Shown here: piece by piece, positions 52,671-61,498 of the stretch
Layout: each line of letters opens with the position of its first letter
Numbering within the stretch: the stretch's first letter is position 1
Origin: Syntrophomonas sp.
GTDB taxonomy: Bacteria; Bacillota; Syntrophomonadia; Syntrophomonadales; Syntrophomonadaceae
Assembly (NCBI GenBank): GCA_016841245.1
Contig: JAENZN010000005.1
Location: forward strand, 1-64,000
Direction: 5' to 3'
Length of the DNA: 64,000 bases
Program-made: the position numbers and the translations under genes
Notes under the pieces: generated by a model
Databases searched by the model: none
Told to the model about the DNA's origin: nothing
Seen by the model: only the letters and a program-made list of their open reading frames with translations

Positions 52671-52778
52671 TTGGGGGTGTTGTCACTTTTTAGGGTCATT
52701 AATTTGAAGGAGGGATATATTTAGAATTTGAACTATAGGAAATAAATCCTGGAATCTGAGAGAAAAGGAGAATGCAAT

Positions 52779-53792
52779 ATGTTAAAGAGAAAAACCTGGA
52801 TTGTATGTATGTTGTTATTGTTTGTTGTCGCTTGTGTAGTTGGAGGATGTGGAGGAGATGCCACTAATTCGGAACCAGCCCCAGAACAGGCAGCCGAATT
52901 AGAAGGCACGGTAGTAATATACCATGCTGGAAGTCTGGCGATACCTTTTGAAGCCCTGGAAGCTGAATTTGAGAATCTCCACCCCAAAGTAGATATTCAG
53001 AGAACTTCAGGCGGAAGTACCAAACTCAGCCGCCAGATTGTAGACCTGGGAGACAAAGTAGACATATATGCTTCAGCAGATTATACAATTATTGATAATG
53101 CACTTATACCGGATTATGCCAGCTGGGATGCATATTTTGCCAACAACTCCATGGTGATCATGTATACGGACCAGAGCAAGTATGCTGATGAAATAAGCAA
53201 AAACAACTGGTATGAAATTTTATTAAGAGATGGTGTTAATTACGGACACAGCAACCCCAATGATGATCCCTGCGGATACCGGAGTGTACTGTGCTGGCAG
53301 CTGGCAGAATCGAAATATGAACAAGAAGGTTTATATCAGCAGTTATGTGATAACTGCCCGGAAGCCAATATCCGCCCCAAATCTGTTGAGCTCATATCTC
53401 TATTGGAAACCGGAGCACTGGATTATGCCTTTGAATATGAGAGCGTGGCCCGGCAGCATGCTGCAGCTAACGATATTTTTAAATGGGTTGAACTTCCACA
53501 AAAAGTTAACCTGAGCAATCTCGAAAATGAAGAATTCTATGCCCAGGCTACTCTGGAAACTGCAGGTTCTGCTCCAGGAGAAACCGTGACCAGAGTGGGT
53601 CAGCCAATAGTATATGGAATTACCATGCCTGCTTCAGGTGAAAATAATGAACTTGCACTCGAATTTTTAAAATTCTTCTTTGATAAAGAACAGGGGCTAA
53701 AGATGCTGGAAGATAATGGACAACCAGTGCTTGATCCAATCGTAATAAATGGAGAAGGCTTCCCAGAAGAATTAAATGCTTTAATTCAATAA
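52779..53792 (+). CDS. wtpA: Tungstate/molybdate-binding protein
   Basis: The 337-residue lipoprotein (signal ending VVGGC) has oxyanion-binding motifs typical of WtpA: IYHAGSLAIPFEALE, ASADYTIIDNALIP, GHSNPNDDPCGYRS and ALDYAFEYESVARQH. WtpA binds tungstate very tightly and molybdate less so. AAAAGGAGA precedes the ATG. A hairpin separates it from the permease gene. Confidence 0.93.
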   Translation: MLKRKTWIVCMLLLFVVACVVGGCGGDATNSEPAPEQAAELEGTVVIYHAGSLAIPFEALEAEFENLHPKVDIQRTSGGSTKLSRQIVDLGDKVDIYASADYTIIDNALIPDYASWDAYFANNSMVIMYTDQSKYADEISKNNWYEILLRDGVNYGHSNPNDDPCGYRSVLCWQLAESKYEQEGLYQQLCDNCPEANIRPKSVELISLLETGALDYAFEYESVARQHAAANDIFKWVELPQKVNLSNLENEEFYAQATLETAGSAPGETVTRVGQPIVYGITMPASGENNELALEFLKFFFDKEQGLKMLEDNGQPVLDPIVINGEGFPEELNALIQ

Positions 53793-53809
53793 TAGTTAGA
53801 ATTAAAACA

Positions 53810-53834
53810 GGAGGTCAGGTGAAGCCTGACCTCC
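53810..53834 (+). promoter_or_regulatory. Hairpin between binding protein and permease genes (wtp)
   Basis: A perfect ten-base stem, GGAGGTCAGG/CCTGACCTCC, has loop TGAAG and no T run. Such hairpins commonly protect the binding-protein mRNA and lower downstream expression. Confidence 0.75.
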
Positions 53835-53855
53835 ACTTTACTTCTGGAGGTAATA

Positions 53856-54653
53856 ATGAATAGAAAAAGAACTGAATCACTATTTATAGTATCTTTTATT
53901 ACCGGCACCATTATTATGCTGTTCTGTATATACCCGCTCATCAGCACCCTGTTTTGGACCGAACCGGGAGTTATTTTTGACACCTTTAAAGACAAACAAG
54001 TCTTACAGTCCATTTATCTAAGTATGGGGGCAGCAACCATAACCACCATCGTGGCCTTTATTCTCGGGGTACCTTTTGCGTATGTTCTGGCTAGAAAAGA
54101 ATTTAGATTCAAGAGTCTGGTGGAGAGTATAGTAGACATACCTATTGTAATACCACATCCCGTAGCCGGGATATGTCTTTTAACTGTTATCAGCCCGCGC
54201 AGCTGGACCGGGCAGTTGATGGAAAAAGCAGGTATCGAGGTGTTGGGAACCGTTGCGGCTATTGTACTGGCCATGACCTTTGTCAGCATGCCTTTCTTGA
54301 TTAATGCTGCCAAAGAGGCATTTAAATGGGTACCGCCTCGTATGGAAAATATATCCCGCACTCTGGGAGCCAGCCATACCCAGACATTTTTTCTGATAAC
54401 CTTTTCACTGGCCTGGAGGGATATACTGAGCGGTATGATACTGACCTGGGCCAGAGCTATCAGTGAATTCGGGGCAGTAATAATTCTGGCTTACCATCCC
54501 ATGATAGCACCAACCGTAATTTATGAACGCTTTACCGCCTATGGGATGATGTATGCTGTTCCGGTAGCAGTGATCTTAATAATATTATGTTTAATTATGT
54601 TTATTATTCTAAGGCTCTTGGCGGCAAGCAGCAGGGAGGGGGAAATCTTATGA
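53856..54653 (+). CDS. wtpB: Tungstate/molybdate ABC permease
   Basis: The 265-residue permease has about six helices and the ATPase-contact EAA-like region SRTLGASHTQTFFLITFSLAWRD, then ISEFGAVIILAYHPM. It is of the ModB/WtpB type. TGGAGG precedes the ATG. Its stop overlaps the wtpC start (ATGA). Confidence 0.93.
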   Translation: MNRKRTESLFIVSFITGTIIMLFCIYPLISTLFWTEPGVIFDTFKDKQVLQSIYLSMGAATITTIVAFILGVPFAYVLARKEFRFKSLVESIVDIPIVIPHPVAGICLLTVISPRSWTGQLMEKAGIEVLGTVAAIVLAMTFVSMPFLINAAKEAFKWVPPRMENISRTLGASHTQTFFLITFSLAWRDILSGMILTWARAISEFGAVIILAYHPMIAPTVIYERFTAYGMMYAVPVAVILIILCLIMFIILRLLAASSREGEIL

Positions 54654-55675
54654 TAGAAGTGAAAGACTTATCCCTCCAACTGGGTGAATTTAAGATAAAG
54701 GATTTTAGCCTTACTATAGACATGGGTGAGTTTTTTGTCCTTCTGGGACCGACCGGCAGTGGTAAAACGGTACTGTTGGAATCTATTGCTGGATTAAAGG
54801 CTATTCAGGCTGGGAACATTTATATTAATAAAAAGGAGGTTACCGGAAAAAAGCCGGAGGAGCGCAATATTTCAATTTGCTACCAGGATCTGGCATTATT
54901 TCCCCATATGAGGGTTAAAGACAATATCAAATATGGTCTCCGTTTTCGCCGGGACACTAATAAACTGAAATATGAGAAGAATTTTGAGACTCTGATAGAA
55001 TTATTAAGAATAAACCATATACTGGACAGATATCCGATATTTTTAAGTGGGGGTGAAAAGCAGCGGGTGGCTTTAGCCCGGGCATTGATTGTAGATCCAG
55101 ATATTCTTCTGCTGGATGAACCATTAACTGCTCTGGATTCAGGGATAAAAGCTACCATAGAAGCAGAGCTGAAAAACCTGCACGAAACTCTAAAAATTAC
55201 CATACTTATGGTCACCCATGATTTTAAAGAAGCATACTACCTGGCGGACCGGGTGGGAATAATCAAAGATGGCAGTATTATGCAGATGGGTCCTATTGAG
55301 AAGGTGTTTGAGCAACCGGATTCAATTTTTACAGCTAATTTTGTGGGCATGAAAAACCTGATAAAGATTTATGAATTAAAAGACAAACCAGTATTTCAAG
55401 TGCTCTTAAAGCATGTTGGTGAAACCGGAGCAGAATTTATCGGTATCAGACCGGAAAATATCGTAATAAGTAATAAAATCATAGACGACTCTTGCAGTTT
55501 TTTAGGAATAATATCCCATATAAGAAATAATGGTATATATCGTGAGATAGATATCATTAGCCATGGAGTTGAGTTCAAGGCTTACTTGACTGCCAATAGT
55601 TATAATGAACTCCAGCTCTCACAAGGGAAAGAAGTATTTTTCGGAATTGATGCTTCAAGGATCGCTGTTATTTAA
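54650..55675 (+). CDS. wtpC: Tungstate/molybdate ABC ATPase
   Basis: The product has 341 residues from ATG 54650 (GGGAGGGGG upstream, ATGA overlap). Walker A GPTGSGKT, signature LSGGEKQR and Walker B ILLLDEPLTALD are followed by a C-terminal regulatory domain (about 235-341) with GIRPENIVISN, related to TOBE/MOP oxyanion-sensing domains. An in-frame ATG 54587 lies inside wtpB and is rejected. Confidence 0.93.
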   Translation: MIEVKDLSLQLGEFKIKDFSLTIDMGEFFVLLGPTGSGKTVLLESIAGLKAIQAGNIYINKKEVTGKKPEERNISICYQDLALFPHMRVKDNIKYGLRFRRDTNKLKYEKNFETLIELLRINHILDRYPIFLSGGEKQRVALARALIVDPDILLLDEPLTALDSGIKATIEAELKNLHETLKITILMVTHDFKEAYYLADRVGIIKDGSIMQMGPIEKVFEQPDSIFTANFVGMKNLIKIYELKDKPVFQVLLKHVGETGAEFIGIRPENIVISNKIIDDSCSFLGIISHIRNNGIYREIDIISHGVEFKAYLTANSYNELQLSQGKEVFFGIDASRIAVI

Positions 55676-55688
55676 TAAATATAGTAAG

Positions 55689-55717
55689 GCCGCTTTGCTG
55701 AAAGCAAAGCGGCTTTT
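55689..55717 (+). terminator. Terminator between converging wtp and mod operons
   Basis: GCCGCTTTGCT/AGCAAAGCGGC is an 11-bp perfect stem with loop GAA followed by TTTT on the + strand. It lies between the two convergent operons and could slow transcripts from both sides. Confidence 0.9.
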
Positions 55718-55720
55718 ATA

Positions 55721-56440
55721 TCAACTTCCCAGGAAACACCAGCGTTCCAGCCCCATGAGTTTGGTTGCTGCAGCACCTGTAGTGCCAAAGAATAAAGCGG
55801 GTTTGTCATAGCAGTAATCGGTAATAGTGGCATTAACTACCGTACTGCCGGTGGCGACGATGAGATCACACCAATCCAAAACTTCGCGAGTCGCTTCGGG
55901 ACCTTCGATCAGCACCCCGGATTTGATCTTGCCAATATTATCGGCATCCAGGTCTACTGCGCGCACTTCAAAAACCTGCTTAAGTTTTTCCAGCATAGCC
56001 GGCTGAAACCCTATCAGTGCTACTTTGGGATTCCCGAATTTATTTTTGATATGCTGTACCAATTCCAGCGAACAGTGCTCAGGATCTTCATTATGGCAGT
56101 GAATGGTCTTATCAATCTGACCCAGGTATCTCAGTACTGCATTCATAGTGGAAATTAAGACCGCTCGATCGAAGTTGCTCTCGGGTTTTTTAGCCAGTAC
56201 CTCTTTTAAGGTTCCCTGGAAATTTCCAGCCATATCGGTAAACGCCTGGCCCTTTTGATCTTTAAATACTGCCTGCATTAGTTTTTCTTTGCCTTTCACA
56301 ATAGGATAATCCTGGCGCTCCGGGCTGCCGATAGCTTCCTTGACGGATAAGGTTCGGCCGGTAATAAGTATTTCTTCATCCAGAAGTCCGTTTTCCTCTA
56401 CAATATGGCGAAATTTATCTATCAGCTGATCATAAAACAA
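55721..56440 (-). CDS. DUF364 putative heavy-metal-chelation protein
   Basis: The 239-residue protein matches DUF4213/DUF364 proteins: RTLSVKEAIGSPERQDYPI at the N terminus, KVALIGFQPAMLEKL and DLIVATGSTVVNATI in a Rossmann-like half. The family is annotated as possible heavy-metal chelators from structural similarity, without a proven reaction. It is the last gene of the mod operon (30 bases after modC), which points to molybdenum/tungsten handling. It starts at TTG behind AGGAGG. Confidence 0.85.
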   Translation of the reverse strand: MFYDQLIDKFRHIVEENGLLDEEILITGRTLSVKEAIGSPERQDYPIVKGKEKLMQAVFKDQKGQAFTDMAGNFQGTLKEVLAKKPESNFDRAVLISTMNAVLRYLGQIDKTIHCHNEDPEHCSLELVQHIKNKFGNPKVALIGFQPAMLEKLKQVFEVRAVDLDADNIGKIKSGVLIEGPEATREVLDWCDLIVATGSTVVNATITDYCYDKPALFFGTTGAAATKLMGLERWCFLGS

Positions 56441-56469
56441 TTAATCAACACCTCCTGTAATTACTTTGA

Positions 56470-57504
56470 TTATAACACGTGCACGGCAGCACTCTTAAAT
56501 GCAACCCAAACCGGCATATCTTTTTGTAATCCCATTTCTTCCACTGCCTGCATGGTTACCAGGGCGGTAAGAGCAATGTCAGCATCGACCGTTATCCGGT
56601 ATAAAGGTCCCTGGTGAATCATGTTAATAATTTTACCAGGTATATTATTTTGCGCACTGGAAAACAACTTTTCCCTGGAAATGATAATATCTTCCGGGCG
56701 TATGGTAAGGGTTGAGGGACCAGTTTTATCCATAATAGTCTCGATATTTATGTTGTTTGATACTTCAATGGTTTTTCCGCGGCCATGGCCCTCGATAATA
56801 TTTTCTGCCCCTACAAACTCAGCTACAAAATGTGAATTGGGATGGCGAAAGACTTCCATAGGCTTTCCCACCTGCATAATCTCGCCATTGTGCAGGACTC
56901 CCACCTGGCTGCCCAGGGCCATGGCCTCTGAGAAATCATGGGTTATATGCAAAGTGGTGGTTTTTAGATTATCATGAATCCTTCGCAACTCTTCCTGGAA
57001 TATCTGCTTGGTGCGGGGATCCAGAGCACTGAGAGGTTCGTCTAACAGCAGTATACGGGGAGATGTTACCAGAGCCCTGGCAATAGCAGTTCTCTGCTGT
57101 TCGCCTCCGCTCAGGGTGGATGGAAACCTGTCCAGCAGATATTCAATGTTAAGGAAATCGACAATTTCTCTGAAACGTTTATTACCTTCATTTACATCAA
57201 TACCCCGGCATTTGATACCAAAAAAAATATTTTCTTTCACAGTTAGATGAGGAAATAATGCATAATCCTGATACACAAAACCAATACTGCGCTGTTCCGG
57301 ATATAAATCACTAATTTTTGCGTCCCCAAACCAGACAGATCCCTTATCAGGTTGATACATGCCGGCGATCAATTCCAGCAGTACAGTTTTCCCGGTACCG
57401 GTAGGTCCCAGTACAATAAAATATTCGTCTTTTTCTATATTAAGGTTTATATCAGTAAGTTCAAATGAACCGAGTTTTTTACAAAGATTTTCAATTCGCA
57501 GCAA
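56470..57504 (-). CDS. modC: Molybdate/tungstate ABC ATPase
   Basis: The 344-residue ATPase has Walker A GPTGTGKT, signature LSGGEQQR and Walker B ILLLDEPLSALD. A C-terminal MOP/TOBE-type domain holds TIRPEDIIIS and GPLYRITVDADIALTALV. It is a clear paralogue of wtpC. GAGGGGAGGG precedes the ATG. Confidence 0.92.
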   Translation of the reverse strand: MLRIENLCKKLGSFELTDINLNIEKDEYFIVLGPTGTGKTVLLELIAGMYQPDKGSVWFGDAKISDLYPEQRSIGFVYQDYALFPHLTVKENIFFGIKCRGIDVNEGNKRFREIVDFLNIEYLLDRFPSTLSGGEQQRTAIARALVTSPRILLLDEPLSALDPRTKQIFQEELRRIHDNLKTTTLHITHDFSEAMALGSQVGVLHNGEIMQVGKPMEVFRHPNSHFVAEFVGAENIIEGHGRGKTIEVSNNINIETIMDKTGPSTLTIRPEDIIISREKLFSSAQNNIPGKIINMIHQGPLYRITVDADIALTALVTMQAVEEMGLQKDMPVWVAFKSAAVHVL

Positions 57505-57519
57505 AATAAACCCTCCCCT

Positions 57520-58344
57520 CTAATACAGGCTGCTTCGTGACAGTTCATACTGTTTGCCGCCCATGATTTCGAAGAGAAACAGGGAAAGCACCGAGATAAT
57601 TATCAATAAGCTGGCTGCCGCCAGAGCCAGCTTAAGATCACCGCAGGACATGTTTAAAAATAATGATACGGGTAAAGTTTCAGTTTTTAAGCGAGTGGCC
57701 CCGGCCAGCATCAAAGCCGCACCAAATTCTCCCAGGGCACGGGCCCAGGTGATAACAATACCTGCCATAAGACCGCTGCGGGCCAGAGGAAGGGTTATTT
57801 TGAAAAAGGCCTGCAGGCGGCTGCAGCCCAGAGTTCTGGCCACAAATTCCATCCGGGGGTCGATATCGTTCATGGTCGAGCCCAGTACCTTGATCATATA
57901 AGGAACATTAACAAAAAACTGGGCCAGTATGATGCCCAGAGGAGTAAAAATAAATTGGATTCCTCTGGCTGCCAGAGCGTGACCAAATTCGGTAGTACCA
58001 AACAGCAGTAATAAGGCTACCCCGGATACTATAGGCGGCAGAGCTATGGGGATATCCAGAACCGTACTTACGAAACGCTTCCCGAAAAATTCAAGCCGGG
58101 ACATACCGTAGGACACCGGTACAGCTATAGCGATGCAGAGTAAGGTTGAGATGACGGAGGTAAGAAAGCTCAGTTTAATAGCAAACTGAATTTCCCGGGA
58201 AAGGATACTGGGTATCATATTAGGCAATCCCTTCAGAAGCACCATAGAAATAGCTAAAATGATGAAGCCGGTAAGAAATGCAATACTGATGGATATGACG
58301 GCAGTAAATAAGATATTCTGTCCTCTTACTTCAGATTTTTCCAT
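57520..58344 (-). CDS. modB: Molybdate/tungstate ABC permease
   Basis: The 274-residue permease has about six helices. The ATPase-contact loop ARTLGCSRLQAFFKITLPLAR is followed by ALGEFGAALMLAGATRLKTETLP, which is typical of ModB. AAAGGAGC precedes the ATG. It is 15 bases from modC and separated from modA by an intercistronic hairpin. Confidence 0.93.
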   Translation of the reverse strand: MEKSEVRGQNILFTAVISISIAFLTGFIILAISMVLLKGLPNMIPSILSREIQFAIKLSFLTSVISTLLCIAIAVPVSYGMSRLEFFGKRFVSTVLDIPIALPPIVSGVALLLLFGTTEFGHALAARGIQFIFTPLGIILAQFFVNVPYMIKVLGSTMNDIDPRMEFVARTLGCSRLQAFFKITLPLARSGLMAGIVITWARALGEFGAALMLAGATRLKTETLPVSLFLNMSCGDLKLALAAASLLIIISVLSLFLFEIMGGKQYELSRSSLY

Positions 58345-58383
58345 TAATAAAAGCTCCTTTGTTGCAATATAAGAGATTGAAGA

Positions 58384-58426
58384 AGTAAAGCAGCCAACAC
58401 CAAAAGCGGGGTTAAACTGCTTTACT
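58384..58426 (-). promoter_or_regulatory. Hairpin between modA and modB
   Basis: AGTAAAGCAG (58384-58393) is complementary to CTGCTTTACT (58417-58426). As in the wtp operon, a stem-loop without T run lies between the binding-protein and permease genes. Confidence 0.65.
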
Positions 58427-58455
58427 AATTACCTCCATACTATAGGCTGAACTGC

Positions 58456-59265
58456 TTATTCTATAACCTTGAAACCATATTTTTCAAAGATGGCTTTCCC
58501 TTCTGGTCCGGCTACGAAATCAGCAAATTGCTGAGCCAATTCAAGTTTTTCTGATGTTTTTAAAACGCAGACAGGAAGAGTTTTAACCTGGTTTAATTCA
58601 TCAGGGATTTGGATCATCTCCACATCTTCGACGCCTTGAACATTATCTTCCCATATAATTGTGCAGTCGGCCTGCTTCATAGACATGTATACCAGGAGCT
58701 CATTAACGGTAGCAGTAGTAGCAACAGTATTGGCAGATACTGCCTCATAGATACCATTTTCGGTCAGCATTTTCTTGGCGGTTTTGCCGATAGCAGCTGC
58801 TTCAGGATCACCCAGTACTATTTTCAGCCCGGGAGCCGCCATATCTTCCAGACTTTGGATATTAGCTGGATTTCCTTTAGGAACAGCAATAACCGGGATA
58901 TGGTAAGCGAAATTAACCATACTCACAATTAGATCTTTTTCCTGGGCAGCCTGGCCGTAGTATACGTCACCCGGGGTCCAGACATCACCTTGTCCGGTTA
59001 ACTCTATCTGGCTTAGATTCTGGGCTGAACCAGCGTAGGAGTATTCTATCCTAATATTGTACTTTTCTTCGAAAACCTGACCGATCTCATCCATAGGTTT
59101 ACGAAGTCCAGCTCCGCTGTATACCAGCAGACTGTCTGTCGGCTCGGTAACGGCTGGTTCTGACGAAGCTTCCTGAGAAGAGGTATCTGTACTGCTGCAT
59201 CCTATCACAGTACCCAGAGTAAAGATAAGTAATAAAATCAGTAATATTATTTTGTTTCTAAACAT
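58456..59265 (-). CDS. modA: Molybdate/tungstate-binding protein
   Basis: The 269-residue lipoprotein (lipobox TVIGC) has ModA features: LLVYSGAGLRKPMDEIGQVFE at the N terminus, SAQNLSQIELTGQGDVWTPGD and NEAA-like linker EAAAIGKTAKKML. It should capture molybdate or tungstate for modBC. The gene is first in its operon and follows a terminator and riboswitch 3. Confidence 0.92.
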   Translation of the reverse strand: MFRNKIILLILLLIFTLGTVIGCSSTDTSSQEASSEPAVTEPTDSLLVYSGAGLRKPMDEIGQVFEEKYNIRIEYSYAGSAQNLSQIELTGQGDVWTPGDVYYGQAAQEKDLIVSMVNFAYHIPVIAVPKGNPANIQSLEDMAAPGLKIVLGDPEAAAIGKTAKKMLTENGIYEAVSANTVATTATVNELLVYMSMKQADCTIIWEDNVQGVEDVEMIQIPDELNQVKTLPVCVLKTSEKLELAQQFADFVAGPEGKAIFEKYGFKVIE

Positions 59266-59346
59266 TCTCCCAATCCTTTCTTTTTTTTAAAATCGATCAT
59301 TTTTATAATACTATCTGAGTTCACTCCCTTCTCCAGAAAATAAAAG

Positions 59347-59376
59347 AGTCTTTTCTCAATTGGAAAAGACTGCGCT
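59347..59376 (-). terminator. Leader terminator upstream of modA
   Basis: On the - strand, AGTCTTTT/AAAAGACT with loop CCAATTGAG is followed by CTTTTATTTT. It lies between riboswitch 3 and modA, where a transcription-attenuation platform is expected. Confidence 0.8.
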
Positions 59377-59444
59377 TTAAACGTGTTGACAAAATATCTT
59401 CAAACATAAGCACTGCAGTTATTAGTGTTATGAGAAAATGAAAG

Positions 59445-59560
59445 TCAAGCTGCGCATAACTCCTTTCCAAACACGGGAGGCATGATCGTTTCCGGTCATA
59501 CCCTTATCGACCCGGGTCCATAGCTATTAGCATTAGGATTGCGGGCTCGGAATTACAGCT
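59445..59560 (-). promoter_or_regulatory. Moco/Tuco-type riboswitch 3
   Basis: Read on the - strand, P1 TAATTCC/GGAGTTA (59549-59555/59457-59463, one G·U) encloses GAGC, an ATGACCG-GAAA-CGATCAT hairpin, GCCTCCCGTG and TTTGGAAA. Order and conserved bases equal those of riboswitches 1 and 2 while P1 covaries. The leader terminator at 59347-59376 and modA follow. Confidence 0.82.
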
Positions 59561-59799
59561 TATTAATATTTAGTTTGGTTAGCTATAATTTTTTGACACA
59601 TACCTCTTTATGATTATGTAAAAAAGTTGTAATTAATGGGTATATGTCTATTATACATGAATATTCTGTTAGGATAAAATGAAAAACAATCCCAGGTGTC
59701 TGATAAGTGAAAAAGTTAGAGATAATATCCGGAATAAATGAATCTGTGTTCAGCTGTTACGTTAAAATAGGTTTAAAAGAATTAAAGATGGAGGGTAAT
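59561..59799. other. Promoter region between mod operon and aldehyde dehydrogenase
   Basis: The AT-rich region should hold divergent promoters. TTGACA at 59594-59599 is a possible -35 for the rightward aldehyde dehydrogenase gene but lacks a good -10. No gene is visible. The frame open from 59707 has no ribosome binding site before 59800. Confidence 0.35.
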
Positions 59800-61185
59800 A
59801 TGCTTAATAATCAAAAGTACGGTGGTTTATTAGAACGGCAGCGAGAATATTTCAGGCAGGGGGAGACCAGGACTCTGGATTTTAGGATTGCTCAGTTAAT
59901 GACCTTAAAAAGGCTAATTAAGGCAAGTGAGGATGATCTGTTGGAAGCATTGAGATTAGACCTGGGCAAATGCAGTGTAGAAGGGTATTTAACCGAGATT
60001 AATATATTGATTCACGAAATAGATTATATGATTAAAAATATGAAGCGTTTTATGAGGCCCACTAGAGTAAAAACTTCTCTTATGTTCCTGGGAGCCAGGA
60101 GCTTTATATACAGCGAACCACGGGGAGTAGTACTTATAATAGCTCCCTGGAATTATCCGGTGCTGCTACTGTTGGCACCACTGGTAGGAGCCATGGCAGC
60201 GGGGAATTGTGCTGTTTTAAAACCTTCCGAATTTGCTCCGAACGTTTCCCGACTGATGGGAAAAATTATCAGCGACAATTTTTCTGATGAATATGTAACA
60301 TTAATCGAAGGTGATTCAGAGGCAGCTCAGAGCTTGCTGCAGGAAAAGTTTGATTATATATTTTTTACTGGCGGGTTAAGGGTGGGGAAAATGATCATGC
60401 AGAGAGCAGCCCAACACCTCACACCGGTAACGTTGGAGCTGGGAGGCAAGAGCCCCTGCATAGTTGACCGGGATATCAATCTTGATATTACAGCTCGGAG
60501 AATAGTATGGGGAAAGTTCATCAATGCCGGGCAGACTTGTATTGCTCCTGATTATCTGCTGGTACACAAAGACATCCGCAATGAACTGCTTAAAAAAATT
60601 ACAGAAATTATTAGAGACTTCTATAGCAACTGCTCCATTGAATCTAAGCATTATTCACGGATTGTTAATGACCGGCATTTTATGAGACTTACAGGATTGC
60701 TGGAGGAAGGAAACATTATTATTGGGGGCGAGAGCAAGCGAGAAGAAAGATACATAGCTCCTACGGTTATTGTTGATGTCCCTTTGACTGGACAGCTGAT
60801 GCAGGAGGAAATATTCGGACCGATCCTCCCTGTTTTTGAATATGAGACTCTTGAAGAAGCAGTCGATATGGTTAATGAACGGCCTAAACCACTGGCGTTG
60901 TATTTCTTTTCCAACAACCGCGAAAAACAGGACCTGATTTTAGAAACCAGCCAGTCTGGTGGTGTGTGTATAAATGATACTTTAATACATACCAGCAGCA
61001 GCGAACTGCCTTTTGGTGGAGTAGGGGAAAGTGGGATAGGGAGTTATCATGGGAGAGCATCCTTTGATACATTTTCTCACCATAAAAGTGTTATGAGAAA
61101 TACTTTTTGTTTTGACATGAAAATGAAATATCCTCCATATAAATTATCGCTGGAAAAACTTAAAAAACTGATGAAGTTAATGTAA
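59800..61185 (+). CDS. Class 3 aldehyde dehydrogenase
   Basis: The product has 461 residues from ATG 59800 (ATGGAGGG upstream). It is an NAD(P)-dependent aldehyde dehydrogenase of the ALDH3/fatty-aldehyde branch: APWNYPVLLLLAPL, Glu213 in TLELGGKSP, Cys247 in NAGQTCIAPDY, EEIFGPILPV and PFGGVGESGIGSYHG. No C-terminal membrane helix is present. The substrate is probably a medium- or long-chain or aromatic aldehyde. It is not tungsten-dependent, so its place next to the tungstate island need not be functional. Confidence 0.93.
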   Translation: MLNNQKYGGLLERQREYFRQGETRTLDFRIAQLMTLKRLIKASEDDLLEALRLDLGKCSVEGYLTEINILIHEIDYMIKNMKRFMRPTRVKTSLMFLGARSFIYSEPRGVVLIIAPWNYPVLLLLAPLVGAMAAGNCAVLKPSEFAPNVSRLMGKIISDNFSDEYVTLIEGDSEAAQSLLQEKFDYIFFTGGLRVGKMIMQRAAQHLTPVTLELGGKSPCIVDRDINLDITARRIVWGKFINAGQTCIAPDYLLVHKDIRNELLKKITEIIRDFYSNCSIESKHYSRIVNDRHFMRLTGLLEEGNIIIGGESKREERYIAPTVIVDVPLTGQLMQEEIFGPILPVFEYETLEEAVDMVNERPKPLALYFFSNNREKQDLILETSQSGGVCINDTLIHTSSSELPFGGVGESGIGSYHGRASFDTFSHHKSVMRNTFCFDMKMKYPPYKLSLEKLKKLMKLM

Positions 61186-61207
61186 AGCATAGTTCGGATA
61201 AGTCTGG

Positions 61208-61283
61208 ATAAAAAAAGCCCGCTTTATTCAAAGCGGGAAGAAAAAGATTGGGATTGTATGCAAAAGCTCCGAAGAGCCTTTTA
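61208..61283 (-). terminator. Terminator hairpins oriented to the - strand
   Basis: CCCGCTTT/AAAGCGGG (61218-61237) is followed by T7 only on the - strand. A second GCTC-TTCG-GAGC-type hairpin (61266-61277) has TTTT on both sides. The orientation implies a leftward transcript from the region at 61.3-61.5 kb. Confidence 0.6.
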
Positions 61284-61303
61284 CCAAAAACAAAAAATCG
61301 CGC

Positions 61304-61498
61304 CTATGAAATAGATAGACACGACAGTCTTACGATTATACCACCATAACAGCAACAGCAATAATGCGCACCATAAATACACATGCCAGCCATTACAGGC
61401 ATAACCAAATAAGGTCTTGTCTCCTTTCCACAATAAGGGGAGGCACAGGCGTTTCCTCCTGCACCCAGGTTAATAAACCATAGCAGTGCCTTAGGCAT
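61304..61498 (-). CDS. Possible Cys-rich small protein
   Basis: The 64-codon frame ends with GMCIYGAHYCCCCYGGIIV and has nine cysteines in total. It has no good ribosome binding site at its ATG; an AAAGGAG lies inside the frame. Support comes from flanking signals: TTGAAT-17-TAGACT on the - strand (61553-61558 and 61530-61535) and the leftward terminators at 61208-61283. No family recognised. It may equally be a decayed gene or a noncoding transcript. Confidence 0.3.
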   Translation of the reverse strand: MPKALLWFINLGAGGNACASPYCGKETRPYLVMPVMAGMCIYGAHYCCCCYGGIIVRLSCLSIS

